Source: Lepus europaeus (Eukaryota > Chordata > Mammalia > Lagomorpha > Leporidae). From it: a stretch of 64,000 bases of DNA. The stretch spans positions 69,487,297-69,551,296 of the forward strand of contig NC_084836.1 of assembly GCF_033115175.1 (NCBI RefSeq), read 5' to 3'. The position numbers and the translations under genes are program-made. Below, piece after piece: positions 14,901-28,436 of this stretch. The notes beneath the pieces were generated by a model, which was not told the origin of the DNA, ran no database searches, and saw only the letters and a program-made list of their open reading frames with translations. How positions within the stretch are numbered: the first letter of the stretch is position 1; each line of letters opens with the position of its first letter.

Positions 14901-17900
14901 TATGTTTTACAAGCACAGTAACTGAGGGTATATGCCCTAGGGTATATGGGCTATTAAGCCTGGATTTAAAGTTGATTTATCTGATTCTAAAACCCATGTG
15001 GTTTTTTTTGTTTGTTTGTTTGTTTGTTTTTTAAGACTTATTTATTTGAAAGGCAGAGTTAAAGAGAGGAAGATACAGAGAGAAATCACCCAACTGCTGG
15101 TTCACTCCCCAAATGGTTGCAATGGCCAGAGCCCGGCCAAACCAAAGCCAGGAGCCAGGAGCTTCTTCAAGGTCTCCCAAATGGGTACAGAGACCCAAGA
15201 ACTTGGGCCATCCTCCACTGTCTTCCCAGGTGAAGCAGCAGGCAGCTAGATCAGAAGTAGAGCAGTCAGGACTTGCACTGGTGCCCATATGAAATGTTGG
15301 CATTACCAGCAGTAACTTTACCTACAACACCGGCCCCAAGCCCTTGTTTTTTGTTTTTTGTGGTTTTTTTTGCTTTTAATAAGATTATTTGTTTATTTGT
15401 GAGGCAGAGTTACAGAAAGAGAGGAAGAGACAGAGAGAAAGGTCTTCCATCCACTGGTTCACTACCCAAATGGCCGTAACGACCAGAGCTGGGCTGATCC
15501 AAAGCCAAGAGCCTCTTCTGGGCATCCCACGAAGGTGCAGGGGCCCAGGCACTTGGGCCACCTTCCACTGCTTTCCCAGACCACCAGCAGAGAGCTGGAT
15601 CAGAAGAGGAACATCTGGGGACATGAACTGGCACCCATATGAGATACCAGTGCTGCAAGAGGAGGCTTAGCCTACTACACCACAGCACCAGCCCAAAGCC
15701 TGTGTTTCTTAACACCGTGTGACAGTTTCACACTAAGTTGCTGTGTTAAGGCCCCATAAATTAAAGAAGGCGAGGTTAATCAGTAACTAATGTGTTGTAA
15801 TTGATTAGTCATTGGAAAAGAAGTTTTAGACCTTTGGCACCTAACAAATTTGATACCTTAGTAGACAATGTTTTTGCCTAGAATTATTTGGCATTAATTC
15901 TCTAGACTGAAGAGAGAAGTTAGAAAACAAATTATCACTAGATCTTTGATTTTAACTATATATATCAAAAGTAACAAACTAAAAGGAAAATTAGAGTAGG
16001 GAAAATGTACTATTCAGAAACAATATAAAGTATAAATCTAGGGACTGGTATTGGATACCACTTTGTGTATCCCAGCTGCTCCACTTCCTATCCAGCTCCC
16101 TGCTAAAAACGTGGGAAAGCAGTGGAGGGGTGGCCCAAGTGCCTGGGTCCCTGCCACCCACATGGGAGACCCGGATGAGACTCCTGCTTTGGCCTGGCCC
16201 AGCTATGACCGTTGCTGCCATCTGGGGAGTGAACCAGTAGATATCATGTGCGCTTTCCCTCTCTGTATGTGTGTTTGTGACTCCATCTTCTCTGTAACTC
16301 TGACTTTGAAATAGACAAATAAATAAATAAATAAATATTTTTAAAATGGGAATATTAATCTGCATTTAAGAGCCTAAGCTACTGGATTTGAATTCCAGCA
16401 TTTTAACTTGCTCACTTTATGACTTAATGCGCCTTAACCTCTTTTTATTTCTCATCTGTTAAATCATATAAGTAATGAATAACTTGGAGATATCATAAGA
16501 ATTACATAAGTTGGGCCAGCGCCGTGGCTTAACAGGCTAATCCTCCGCCTAGCGGCGCCGGCACACCAGGTTCTAGTCCCGGTTGGGGCGCCGGATTCTA
16601 TCCCGGTTGCCCCTCTTCCAGGCCAGCTCTCTGCTATGGCCCGGGAAGGCAGTGGAGGATGGCCCAAGTCCTTGGGCCCTGCACCCGCATGGGAGACCAG
16701 GAGAAGCACCTGGCTCCTGGCTTCTGATCAGCGAGATGCGCCGGCCGCAGCGGCCATTGGAGGGTGAACCAACGGCAAAGGAAGACCTTTCTCTCTGTCT
16801 CTCTCTCTCACTATCCACTCTGCCTGTCAAAAAAAAAAAAAAAAGTTAAAAAAAAAAAAGAATTACATAAGTTAGTAATAAGCTCAGAGCAGTATCTGGC
16901 ATACCTGAATGGAGTTCCAGTATCTGCTTGACTAGCCCTGGCCATTGCAGGCTTTTGGGGAGTGAACCCAGTAAATGGAAGATCTTTTTATCTTTCTGTA
17001 ACTCTGCCATTCAAATAAATAATCTTAAGAAGAGAACAAATTAGGGCTAGCACTGTGGCATAGTGCCACCTATAGTGCCAGCATCCCATATGGGCACCGA
17101 TTCGAGTCCCAGCTGCTCCACTTCTGATCCAGTTCTCTGCTGTGGCCCTGGAAAGCAGTAGATGACCCAAGTCCTTGGGCCCCTGCACCCATGCGAGAGA
17201 CCCAGAAGAAGCTTCTGGCTCCTGGCTTCAAATCAGCCCAGCTCTGGCTATTGTGGCCATTTGGGGAATGAACCAATGGATGGAAAACCAATCTCTCTCT
17301 CCCTCTCTCTCTCTGTCTCCTTCTCTCCCTCTCTCCCCCTCCCTCCATCCTTCCCCCTCTCCCTCTTCTTCTCTCTCTGTATAACTCTGACCTTCAAATA
17401 ATAAATCTTAAAAAAAAAATCCTGTCAAATAGACTAAATTTTTTTTAAAGATTTTATTTACTGGCCGGCGCTGCGGCTTAATAGGCTAATCCTCCACCTT
17501 GTGGCGCCGGCACACCGGGTTCTAGTCCCGGTCGGGGCACCAATCCTGTCCCGGTTGCCTCTCTTCCAGGCCAGCTCTCTGCTGTGGCCCGGGAGTGCAG
17601 TGGAGGTTGGCCCAAGTGCCTGGGTCCTGCACCCCATGGGAGACCAGGAGAAGCACCTGGCTCCTGCCATCGGATCAGCGCGGTGCGCCGGCCGCAGCGC
17701 GCCTACCGCGGCGGCCATTGGAGGGTGAACCAACGGCAAAAAGGAAGACCTTTCTCTCTGTCTCTCTCTCTCTCACTGTCCACTCTGCCTGTCAAAAATA
17801 ATATAAAATAAAAAAGATTTATTTATTTGAGAGGTAGAGTTACAGACAGTGAGAGGGAGATACAGAGAGAGGACTAGAACCGGCGCCCATATGGGATGCC

Positions 17901-20900
17901 GGGGCTGCAGGTGGAAGATTAACCTACTGTGCCATGGCACTGGCCCTAGAGTAACTTCTGTTGTCATATTGATTTTGCGATCAGCTTAGTAATTGTGCTG
18001 TTTTAAATTAATACTTAGTGATGTTTGATATTTTGTGGGTCAGTTTAACCTCTCAGATTCTAATACTTATATTTGGGAATCATTGGTTAGTATTGATTTT
18101 TTTTTTGAGACGCAACTAGATGTTAGACTAAATGGAATTGGATGATAAAAATGGAGACTATAAAAGCTTCAACACAGGATTGTTTTGAGGGTAAATCAAA
18201 GTATCTAACCCTTGATGGTATTTCAGTAGATGCTGTTTTTCCTTTCCTTCTCTAACTTTAGGGGTAGTTAATGTTCCCTTTGTAGTTATTTTCTTTCTTT
18301 CTTGATACATACTTCTTTCATGCTGTTAACTGTTTAATCATCCTGAGGTTTGGTAATCATCTTTCCCTGTGTCCATGTATTTCTTAGAGTTGTTTTTTTT
18401 TTTTTTTAATTTTAATTTTTATTTATTTATTTTTTTGACAGGCAGAGTGGACAGTGAGAGAGAGACAGAGAGAAAGGTCTTCCTTTTTGCCGTTGGTTCA
18501 CCCTCCAATGGCTGCCGCGGTAGGCGCGCTGCGGCCGGCGCACCGCGCTGATCCAAAGGCAGGAGCCAGGTGCTTCCTCCTGGTCTCCCATGGGGTGCAG
18601 GGCCCAAGCACTTGGGCCATCCTCCACTGCCTTCCCGGGCCATAGCAGAGAGCTGGCCTGGAAGAGGGGCAACCGGGACAGGATCGGTGCCCCGACTGGG
18701 ACTAGAACCCAGTGTGCCAGCGCCGCAAGGCGGAGGATTAGTCTAGTGAGCCACGTCGCCGGCCTAGAGTTTTTCTTTTTCCAGTTACATTGATTTTGGA
18801 AAACATAAGTGTGCACAGAGTTGAAGTCTGTGATCCCAGTGTGGACAAAGCAACTGAGAATGCATGAATATTCTTAATGCTTAGAAAATGTGAACAAAAT
18901 ATGCAACATTTTTTATTAACAACTGAAAAAAGACTGAAGAGATTTTAACATAAAGAAAATTTAGTTAGCTACTAGAAGTGAAGTACTTCCATTTTTCTGA
19001 GTATAAAATAAGATTTTATCATTAAGTCATACATAAAAATTTACACGGCAACTGTGCATAGCTTTGTTTTAGAACATAATCTCGGTGGGCGCCATGGCTC
19101 ACTAGGCTAATCCTCCGCCTGTGGCGCCGGCACCCCAGATTCTAGTCCCGGTTGGGGCTCCGTATTCTGTCCCGGTTGGAATTTTGACTTAATGGTTTTC
19201 AGTCTTTGTTTTCATGGCTTATTTAAAGATAATAGAAATAATATTGGGGCCGGCGCCATGGCTCACTTGGTTAATACTCCGCCTGCGGCCGCCAGCATCC
19301 CATATGAGCGCTGGGTTCTAGTCCTGGCTGCTCCTCTTCTAGTCCAGCTCTCTGCTGTGGCCTGGGAAGGCAGTGGAGGATGGCCCAAGTGCTTGGGCCC
19401 TGCACCCGCATGGGAGACCAGGAGGAAGCACCTGGCTCCTGGCTTCGGATCAGCGCAGCGCCAGCCGTAGTGGCCATTTGGGGGGTGAACCAACGGAGGG
19501 AAGACCTTTCTCTCTGTCTCTCTCTCTCTCTCACTGTCAAACTCTTCCTATCAAAAAAAAAAAAAAGAAAGAAAAGAAAAAAAAAAAAGAACATAATCTG
19601 TCCTCACTAGAAAAATAAGAAAGAGATATAAAAGGATAATGTGAAGAAATAGGAACAAAATATAGTAAGAGATAAACCTTAATATAGTAAACACAAAATG
19701 CACTGCCCATTTTGATGTAATTTTAAAGTTCACTAACGTTTTTCTTTTTTAGGAAGTGAAAGCTCTGTTCAAAAATGAAAACTGTCCCAAAGTGATAAGC
19801 TGTGAATTTGCACACAATAGCAACTGGTATATCACCTTCCAGTCAGACACAGATGCACAGCAGGTGAGAGAAAACTTTCCTTCTCATTCAAATCCTGACG
19901 GTAAAAGAAGTAGTGATTTTACTCTGGTTTGAATCCAGAGAGGTGGAATACAGGTAGGTTTTTCTTTATGTCCACCACGTAGATTCTGGTGGCACTGAGA
20001 AATTTAGAAGGTATTGTTAGTTCTGGTATTGCAGGGTATAGTGGGGTCATTTCCCAGATCTGCCAGGGTAGAAACAGATTTTTAAGGGCTGCTTCTGGTG
20101 TTATCCCCCAGAAGCTAAAGCAGATCCCATTGGTTCACATAGAGTGCATGACTTGGAGTTCACATGGAGCTAATGCCAAAAAACTCCCGTAGTTGCAGGA
20201 TGCATGCGATCTGTCCTTTGCCCCCCACACATTACCCTGATCTGACTAGGACGCCGGTAGCAGCAGAATAGAGGCACACTGCATGGCTTTTCTCTGCTGA
20301 GTATGGTGCTCTGCAGGAGTAGGGGAAGGGAGGGAAGGACAGCGATGCAGCTTCCCTGCTCCAAGCCCAGCAGTTGCTCAGAACCCAGTCAGCTTTCCAA
20401 GGCTGAAGTAAAAGTCAGCAGTGACTGTGGAATTCCCTCTCAATTAGAACTGAGCGCTGGGGCGTGCGGCAATTTTTTCCCACCTTAAGGTGGTAAGATT
20501 ATGGCTGCACCATGTGACTGGCTGCAGCAATGTCTCCTTCGACTCTTGTCCCACGGAGTCTTTGTTTGGAAATTAAACAGCATGCTACTGAATAAGTGGG
20601 TCATTGAAGACATTAAAAAAGAAATCAAATTCTTGAAATAAATAATAATAAGGATCAGGGCAGAAGCAGAAATAAATGATATTAAAACAAAAAAAAAGTT
20701 GGTTTTTTTTTTTTTTTTTTGAGAAGATAAACAAAATAGATAAGTCTCTAGCCAGACTAACAAAATAAAACAGAAAAAACTCAAGTAAATAAAACTAAAC
20801 ATGAAAAAGGAGATAACCACTGAAATACAGAGGGTCATAAGAAAGTACTATGAAGAACAGTATGCTAATAAACTGAAAAAAACTTGAAGAAATGGATACA

Positions 20901-23900
20901 TTACTGGATTCATATAACCCACCAAGATTAAATCAAGAAGCCATAAAAAACCTGAACAGACCCATAATACACAATGAGAGTGAAACAGTAATCAAAGGTG
21001 TTCCATCAAGGAAAATCTGGGACCTGATAGCTTTACTACTGAATTCTACAAAACATTCAAAGAGGAAGTAACTCCAGTACACTTCAGACTATTCCAAAAT
21101 ATTGAACAGGATGGAACTCTGCCAAACTCTTTTTATGAGGCCACCATCACTTTGATACCAGAACCCAACAATGACACAACATGAAAAAACTACAGACCTA
21201 TATCCTTAATGAACATAGATGTAAAGATTCTCAACAAGACAGTAGGAAGTTGAATTCAAAACCATATCAGAATCAAGTGGGATTTTTCCAGAAATGCAAG
21301 GGTGGTTCAACATTCACAAATCAATAAACGTGATATATCAATTCAGTTTGAAGAACAAAAACCATATGGTCATCTCAATAGATGAGAAAGCATTTGATAA
21401 GATTCTTTTGTGATGAAAACTCTCCACAAATTAGGTTCAGAAGGAACATTCCTCAAAATGATAAAAGCTTTGTGTGGCAAACCAACAGCCAATATTCTGA
21501 ATGGAGAAAAGCTGAAAGCATTTCCCCTCAGATCTGGAACAAGACAGGGGTGTCCATTTTCACCACTATTATTCTACATAGTACTGGAAATTTTAACGAG
21601 AGCAATTAAGGGCATCAGAATTGGAAAAGAGGAAGTCAAATTATCCATGTTTGCAGATGGCATCATGTTATTCCTGGGAAAACCTAAACATTCCACCAAA
21701 AGGCTGTTAGAAGTGATAAAGCAGTTTAGTAAAGTTGCAGGTTACAAAATAAACATACAAAAAATAGTAGCTTTTTTATGTGTCAATGAAGAACTCACAG
21801 AAAGAAATCCCATTCACAATAGCCACTAAAAAAATATTTAGGAATAAATTTAACCAAAGAAGCGAAAGATCTCTACAGTGAAAATGATAAAACATTGATG
21901 AAAGAAATCATCAAGGACACACAAAAATGGAAAGATATTCCTTATTCATGGATCAGAAGAATCAATGTCATTCAAGTGTCTGCACTTCTAAAGCAATCTA
22001 CAGATTCAATGCAATCCATATCAAAATACCAATGAGATATTTACAGAGTTAAGAAATCACGAAAGACCCACAATAGCCAAAGCCAACCTGAACAAGAAAA
22101 ATCAAGCTGGAGGCATCATAATACCTGACTTCAAAGCACATTACAGCTCACAGTGCTCAGCTCCTCAATGCCACAGCCACCTGCTCCCACCTCCACCACC
22201 TCTGAACAGAAGGTGGCTCTGCCTCCCATGTATGCTGATCTTGGCAAATGTGCAAGAATTACAGATTTGGCTTAAAGCTTGATGGGAAATCAAAGTCCGA
22301 GAATGGATTAGAATTTACACGCTCAGGCTCAGCCAACCCAGACCACCAAAGTGACAGACAGTCTGGAAACCAAGTACAGAAGTACTGAGTATGGTCTGAT
22401 ATTTACAGAGAAATGGAATACCAGCAACACACTGGGTACCGAGATCACCATGGAAAACAAACTTGCATGCAGACTGAAGGTGGACTTCTATTCATCCTAC
22501 TCCCTTAACACTGGAGAAAGAAAATGATAAAATCAAGCCAGGGTACAAGTGGGAGCACATCAGCACATAGATTTCAACATTGCTGGGCCCTTCATTGAGG
22601 ATGCTTTGGTGCTGTGTTACCAAGGCCGATTTGGCTGGCTACCAGATGAACTTTGAGAGTGCAAAGTCCCAGGTCATGCAGAGCAACTTTACCATCAGCT
22701 ACAAGAGTGACAAATTCCAGCTTAATGATGGAACAGAGTTTGGCTGCTCCATTTACCAAAAGGTAAACAAGAAGGCGGAGACTGCGGTCAGTCTTGCCTG
22801 GACAGCAGGAAACTAATGTTCCAGAATAGCAGCCAAGTATCAGATCTGCCATGACACTTCCTTCTCGGCTAAGGTGAACAACTCCAGCTTGATAGGATTA
22901 AGATACACGCAGACTCCAGTGCCAGGTATCCATCTGATGCACTCAGCTCTGCTGGGTGGCAAGAACATCAATACTGGTGGCCATAGGCTTGTTCTAGGAC
23001 TGGGATCTCAAGCATAAATGAGGACATGCTTTTAATTTTAAATTATTTTGCAGCACAGCTACCTTCAGAATTTAGTGTACCTTTTGATGTTATTTGTGAT
23101 GTAAATGTTGCCCAGTATCATGTTAGACCTCCAGGTTATTAAGGTGTTACCTCTGCAGAAGTACAGAAGAAACCTGAGTCCAAGGAAACATCTTTGCAGT
23201 TGCAGACTTGGGGGCAGGTTTCTTTTTTCTTGAAGTGGGTGCAAGTGGAAACTGATCATATGTAGCCACTTTGTAAGTCCTTGCTGAGTAAATGAATGAA
23301 ATTGTGACTAGCTGAGAATTGAACCTTGGCCTCCTATCCCTACTGATGAGAGGCTTATTGCTTGATGGTGTGTACAGACTCATCCAAAAGCGGGCGTTTT
23401 TAGACAGATCTTTATGATCTTTTCCCATGCCAGTCCATTGTTGCCTCTTTTACACCAAAAGAAGTTTGCTGGGTGTGATAGCTGTGTCTTTCGTGCCATC
23501 CTGGAGTGGTGTAGGGTAGTTGTGATAGAGCCAATGATTCAGGGCTCTGATCCTTCCTGTATGGCTCAGAGTATGAAATCACTACCAGGAGCTCTGGCTG
23601 CACGTGGGGCAGAGCCAGTGTGATTGTAATCCTGTGGTAACAACACCCAGAATCTAAATTAGCTTTCTGTCATATTCTCACCACTCAATTTAATTTTCAG
23701 CAATTTAATGGGTACCTTTTAGAGTTCCATCCTGTGTGGAATTAGATCGTCCCCTTCAAATGCTGTAATTAACATCACTTAAAATAAAACTTGAATAAAA
23801 TCTCAAAACCTCGAAAAAAATGCTACAAAACTGTCATAATTAAAACAGCATGATACTGGCATAAAAACCAATACATAGGTCAAGGAAACAGAATAGAGAG

Positions 23901-26900
23901 CCCAGAAATTAGTCTACATGCATACAGCCAACTGACTTTTGACATAAGTGCTCAGACTATAAAGTGGAGAAGTGGAGTAACAAATGATGCTGTCATAACT
24001 GGATGTATATGTATAGAAGAGTGAAATTAGATCCATACCTCTCACCGTATACAAAACTGAACTCAAGATAAATCAAAGACCTGAATATAAGACTTGAGAC
24101 TATGAAGTTCAACTTTCTGGAAGAAAATATAGGGGAAACATTCCAAGCCATTGGTATAGGGGGTGACTTCTTGGATAAAGACCCCCAAAGCATAGGCAGC
24201 AGTAGCAAAACTAAACAAATAGGACTATGGGTACAACAATGGAAGTGATGAATGGAGTGAAGAAATACCCAGGGGCCAGTGTTGTGGCCTACCAGGTTAG
24301 GCTGCTGCTTGCAATGTTGGCATCCCAAATGGTGCTGGTTCGAGTTCCAACTGCTCCACTACCTATCCAACTCCCTGCTGGTGTGTCTGGGAGGGCAGCA
24401 GAGGATGACCCGGGTGCGTCAGTGTAGCCGCTATAGAAAACTCCTTAAAAAATTAGAAATAGATTTGCCATATGATCTATCAATCCCACTACTCTGAGTA
24501 TATACCCAAAAAGTCTTGAACACAGTGTATCAAAGAGATACCTGTACCACCACGTACAGCACTGTTCACAGTAGTCAACATTCAGAGTCAACCAAGGTGT
24601 CCATCATCAGATGCAATGGTTAAGGACAATGTGATGTGGTGTGTGTGTGTCTTTGTATATATTTACACACACACCACACAGACAATGGAATATTTTATTC
24701 AGCTATACAGAATGGTTTCTACCATTTGCAGCAAAATTGGTGCAATTGGAAGACATCATATTGAGTGAAATAAGCCAGACCCAGAAAGACAGCAGAGATG
24801 GTCCAAGGGGTTAGGCCCCTGCCACCCACATAGGAGACCTGGATATAGTTCTAGGGTCCTGACTTCAGCCTGGCCTAGTCCTTTCCATTGCTGCCATTTG
24901 GAGAATGAACCAGCAGCAAATGGAAGATCTTAATATTCTCTCTCTCTCTCTGTGTAACTCTTTGAAATAAAATCTTTAAAAAATAATAAAAAGTGAACCA
25001 TGTACTGTTATTTCTAGTAGGCTTTCTTGATTTGTTTTGTTTTTTAAGATTTATTTATTTAAAAGAGTAACAGGTAAGGTTATAATGGAGAGAAAGAGGC
25101 ATTTCATATGCTGGTTCACTCAACAGATACCCACAACAGCCAAGGATGGGCCAGGCCAAGGCCAAGAGTCAGGAAATCGATTTATCCAAGGACTCCCATG
25201 TTGGTAGCAGGGACATTGGCCAGATACTGTAATATATGATACAGGCATTCTACGCCATGACCTTAACCTGCTATGTTATGACATTCATTCTGCTAATAGA
25301 TTAATCCCACAGTAAATAGGAAATTTTTTGGAATTTTGACTTAATGGTTTTCAGTCTTTGTTTTCACTGCTTCTTTAAAGATAAGAGAAATAATATTGGG
25401 GCCAGCGCCATGGCTCACTTGGTTAATATTCCGCCTGCAGTGCCAGCATCCCATATGGGCACTGGGTTCTAGTCCCAGCTGCTCCTCTTCCAGGCCAGCT
25501 CTCTGCTGTGGCCTGGGAAGGCAGTGGAGGATGGCCCAAGTGCTTGGGCCCTTGCACCCGCACAGGAGACCAGGAGGAAGCACCTGGCTCCTGGCTTCGG
25601 ATCAGCGCAGTGCCAGCCGTAGCAGCCATTTGGGGAGTGAACCAATGGAGGGAAGACCTTTCTCTCTGTCTCTCTCTCTCTCTGACTGTCTAACTCTGCC
25701 TGTCAAATGAAAAAAAAGAGAATGCAATAATATTCCTTTGAAACAGAACTGTATCTGTAAAATTTTTTTAGTTCTTCATTTTAGAAGACAATCTTTTTTT
25801 TATTTTTAAGATTTATTTTATTTATTTAGAAGGCAGAATTACAAATGGACGCAACAGCTGGGGCTGGGCCAGTCCAAAGCCAGGAGCCAGAAGTTTCTTC
25901 CAGGTCTTCCATGTGGGTGCAGAGGCCCAAGCACTTGGGCCATCTGTTGTTTTCCCAGGCCCATTAGCCAGGGGTTGGATGGGAAGTAGAGCAGCCAAGA
26001 CTCAGAACCAGCACCCTTCAGCGCCCTTATGGGTTGCTAGCATTATAGGTGGCAGCTTAACCTGCTATGCCGCAATACTGCCCGCCCCCCCCTTTAAAGA
26101 TTTATTCATTTATGTATTTGAAAGGCAGGACAGCAGAGAGAGGGGATGGAGGGAGAAACAGATCTCTTTCATCAGCTAGTTCACTTCCCAAATGGCCACA
26201 GCAGCCAGTGGTGGTCCAGGCCAAAGCCAAGAGCACCAGTACTCCAGGTCTCACATGGTTGGCATGTTTTTAGCTGTCTCCTGCTGCTTTCTCTGGTGTG
26301 TTAACAGGGAGCTGAATCAGAAGTGGAGCATCTGGGACTTAAACCAGTGCTCCCAAGTGGATTGCCTGCATCATAAGCATGATCTTAACTTGCTGCATCA
26401 CAACTCTGGCCCCAGTGAGCCTATAAGGTGTGGGTGTTTTTTTGTTTTTTTTTTTTTAAACTCAAAGACCTTCCATCCATTTGTTCTCTCCCTAAATGTC
26501 CACAGCGGTCAGGCAGAAGCCAGGAGCTTCTCCAGGTCTCCCACGGGGTGGAAGGGGCCCAAGTACATGAGCCATCTTCTGCTGTTTTCCTAGGATCATG
26601 AGCAAGGAGCTGGATCAGAAGTAGGGCAACTGAAACTCAAACCAGCGCCCAAATGGGATGCCGGCATCACAGGCAATGGCTTTGCCTGATACACCACAAT
26701 GCTGACACACACACACATGCACACACACCCTTTTTTTTTAATTATTTTAATATGTAGCCCATGAGATTTTTTAATCTTTTGCATCTTGTCTGTAATAATC
26801 TGTAGTAACTCTACTTCAGTGAACATAAACTTCAGTGACAATGTCTTAAATTTTTGGTTTTTCATTCCTTGCTGCCTTGCACAATGGAATCACCTTCAAA

Positions 26901-28403
26901 ATTTTTTGTTTAGTTCAGAAAATAGTTACTGCTACCAAAAATCTTGATAGGTAGAAATGGCTTTAATGAAATGGTTGAGTGCTAATGAGTTTCTTTCTGC
27001 TTTGTTAACAGGCTTTTAAATACTTAAGAGAAGAAGTTAAAACTTTTCAGGGCAAGCCAATCATGGTAAGAAATACTTGTAAATTAAACAAGGAGAGTGA
27101 GAAACAAAAAAATGTTATGAATTGATCATTTTAAAAATACAGATAGCTCAGTGATTTTAAGGAAGTTTCTGTTTTGTGTTATATACTACTTGAAAAAAAA
27201 TAGTTGATAAAAAGTATTTAAATACCTCACATGTAGCAATTTTTTAAAAAAAACATGACTTCTCATAACTTATAATTCTATATCTCATAATCAGTAGAAG
27301 CAATAATTTTAAGTAACATAGATGAAAAACATTCTCTGTACTTTCAACTTCATCTCAACTGCATTATGACATTAAAATGCAATCACTTGGGAACTTAGGA
27401 ACTGTTTACACTTCCTTACTGTCTTTACATGTCTAATCTGTTCTCAGGCCTCATGAACCCTGCTATTAAAACTTCCTTCCATCAGTATTGCTATTATTTA
27501 GGCTTGAACTATTGGAGTAGCCTCTCAACTGCTATTCTGTGCCTTTAATTGATCCCCCTTACTTTGTTTGTTCTTCACATTGCTACTAAAATTACCCTTG
27601 TGAAATAAAACCCCAAACATAATATTTTTTCTTATACTCCTCGTTCTCTATGTGACGTAAGTATTGCCATGATTATTTATAAATGTAATACATTATTACT
27701 AGCTTCTCAGTGCTGAGTTCTTACTGTGTATCAATTTCAGTGTTAGGCATTTCACATGACTCATTCAATCCTTACAAGAACCATATGAGTTAGGTACCCG
27801 TTTCTCTATTCTACAAGTGTAGAAAACTGGACATGAAAGTAACCTTCCCAGTCACATACAGCTAGTAAGTGGAATAACCAGGAAGAGAGTAACTTAGCAT
27901 TTATTAAGGGCAAGTTGGAGCTATTTAAAGCTCATAATCACTGTGAAATGAGTGATATTGCTAGTTTCCATATTGTAGATAAGCTATTTGCTAACTGTCA
28001 CTCTGCTTCCTCCACCTGTGAGGCTCTTCTGCCTAATTTCACCTTTCTGTGCTGTGAAGCTAAAAAGCTAGTCTTCTAAGATTTTTGGTAGTTTTAGAAC
28101 TTTTATTTCCAAATTAAGTATTTGCTACATCTGAAGTTGATATTTAGTATAAGAAAGGAGTTTAATTCCTTTTTTTTCTACCTATATGAAACGGCCAGTA
28201 ATCTCAACACATAATTTGGGTCTTATGTACTACCCCATCTGTGAGATCTGTTTTAAATTATTTTACTGATCTCAACCTCCGTGACAACAAATTGCTGTTA
28301 TAATTATCATAGTCTTAGAGTCTTAAAATATCTCTACTTCCTTCTGCAAGTTCTTTCTCCTTGGTCTTATTTTTCAGGATTGTCTTCACTTTTCTTAGAC
28401 TGG

Positions 28404-28436
<33 letters not shown>

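Noticed and set aside
22580..22816. VDAC1-like frame as a functional gene
   Set aside because: Upstream and downstream frameshifts and stops; it is a slice of the processed pseudogene.
24272..24425. tRNA gene
   Set aside because: CSINE heads keep A/B-box-like text from their tRNA ancestor but have no acceptor stem or cloverleaf.
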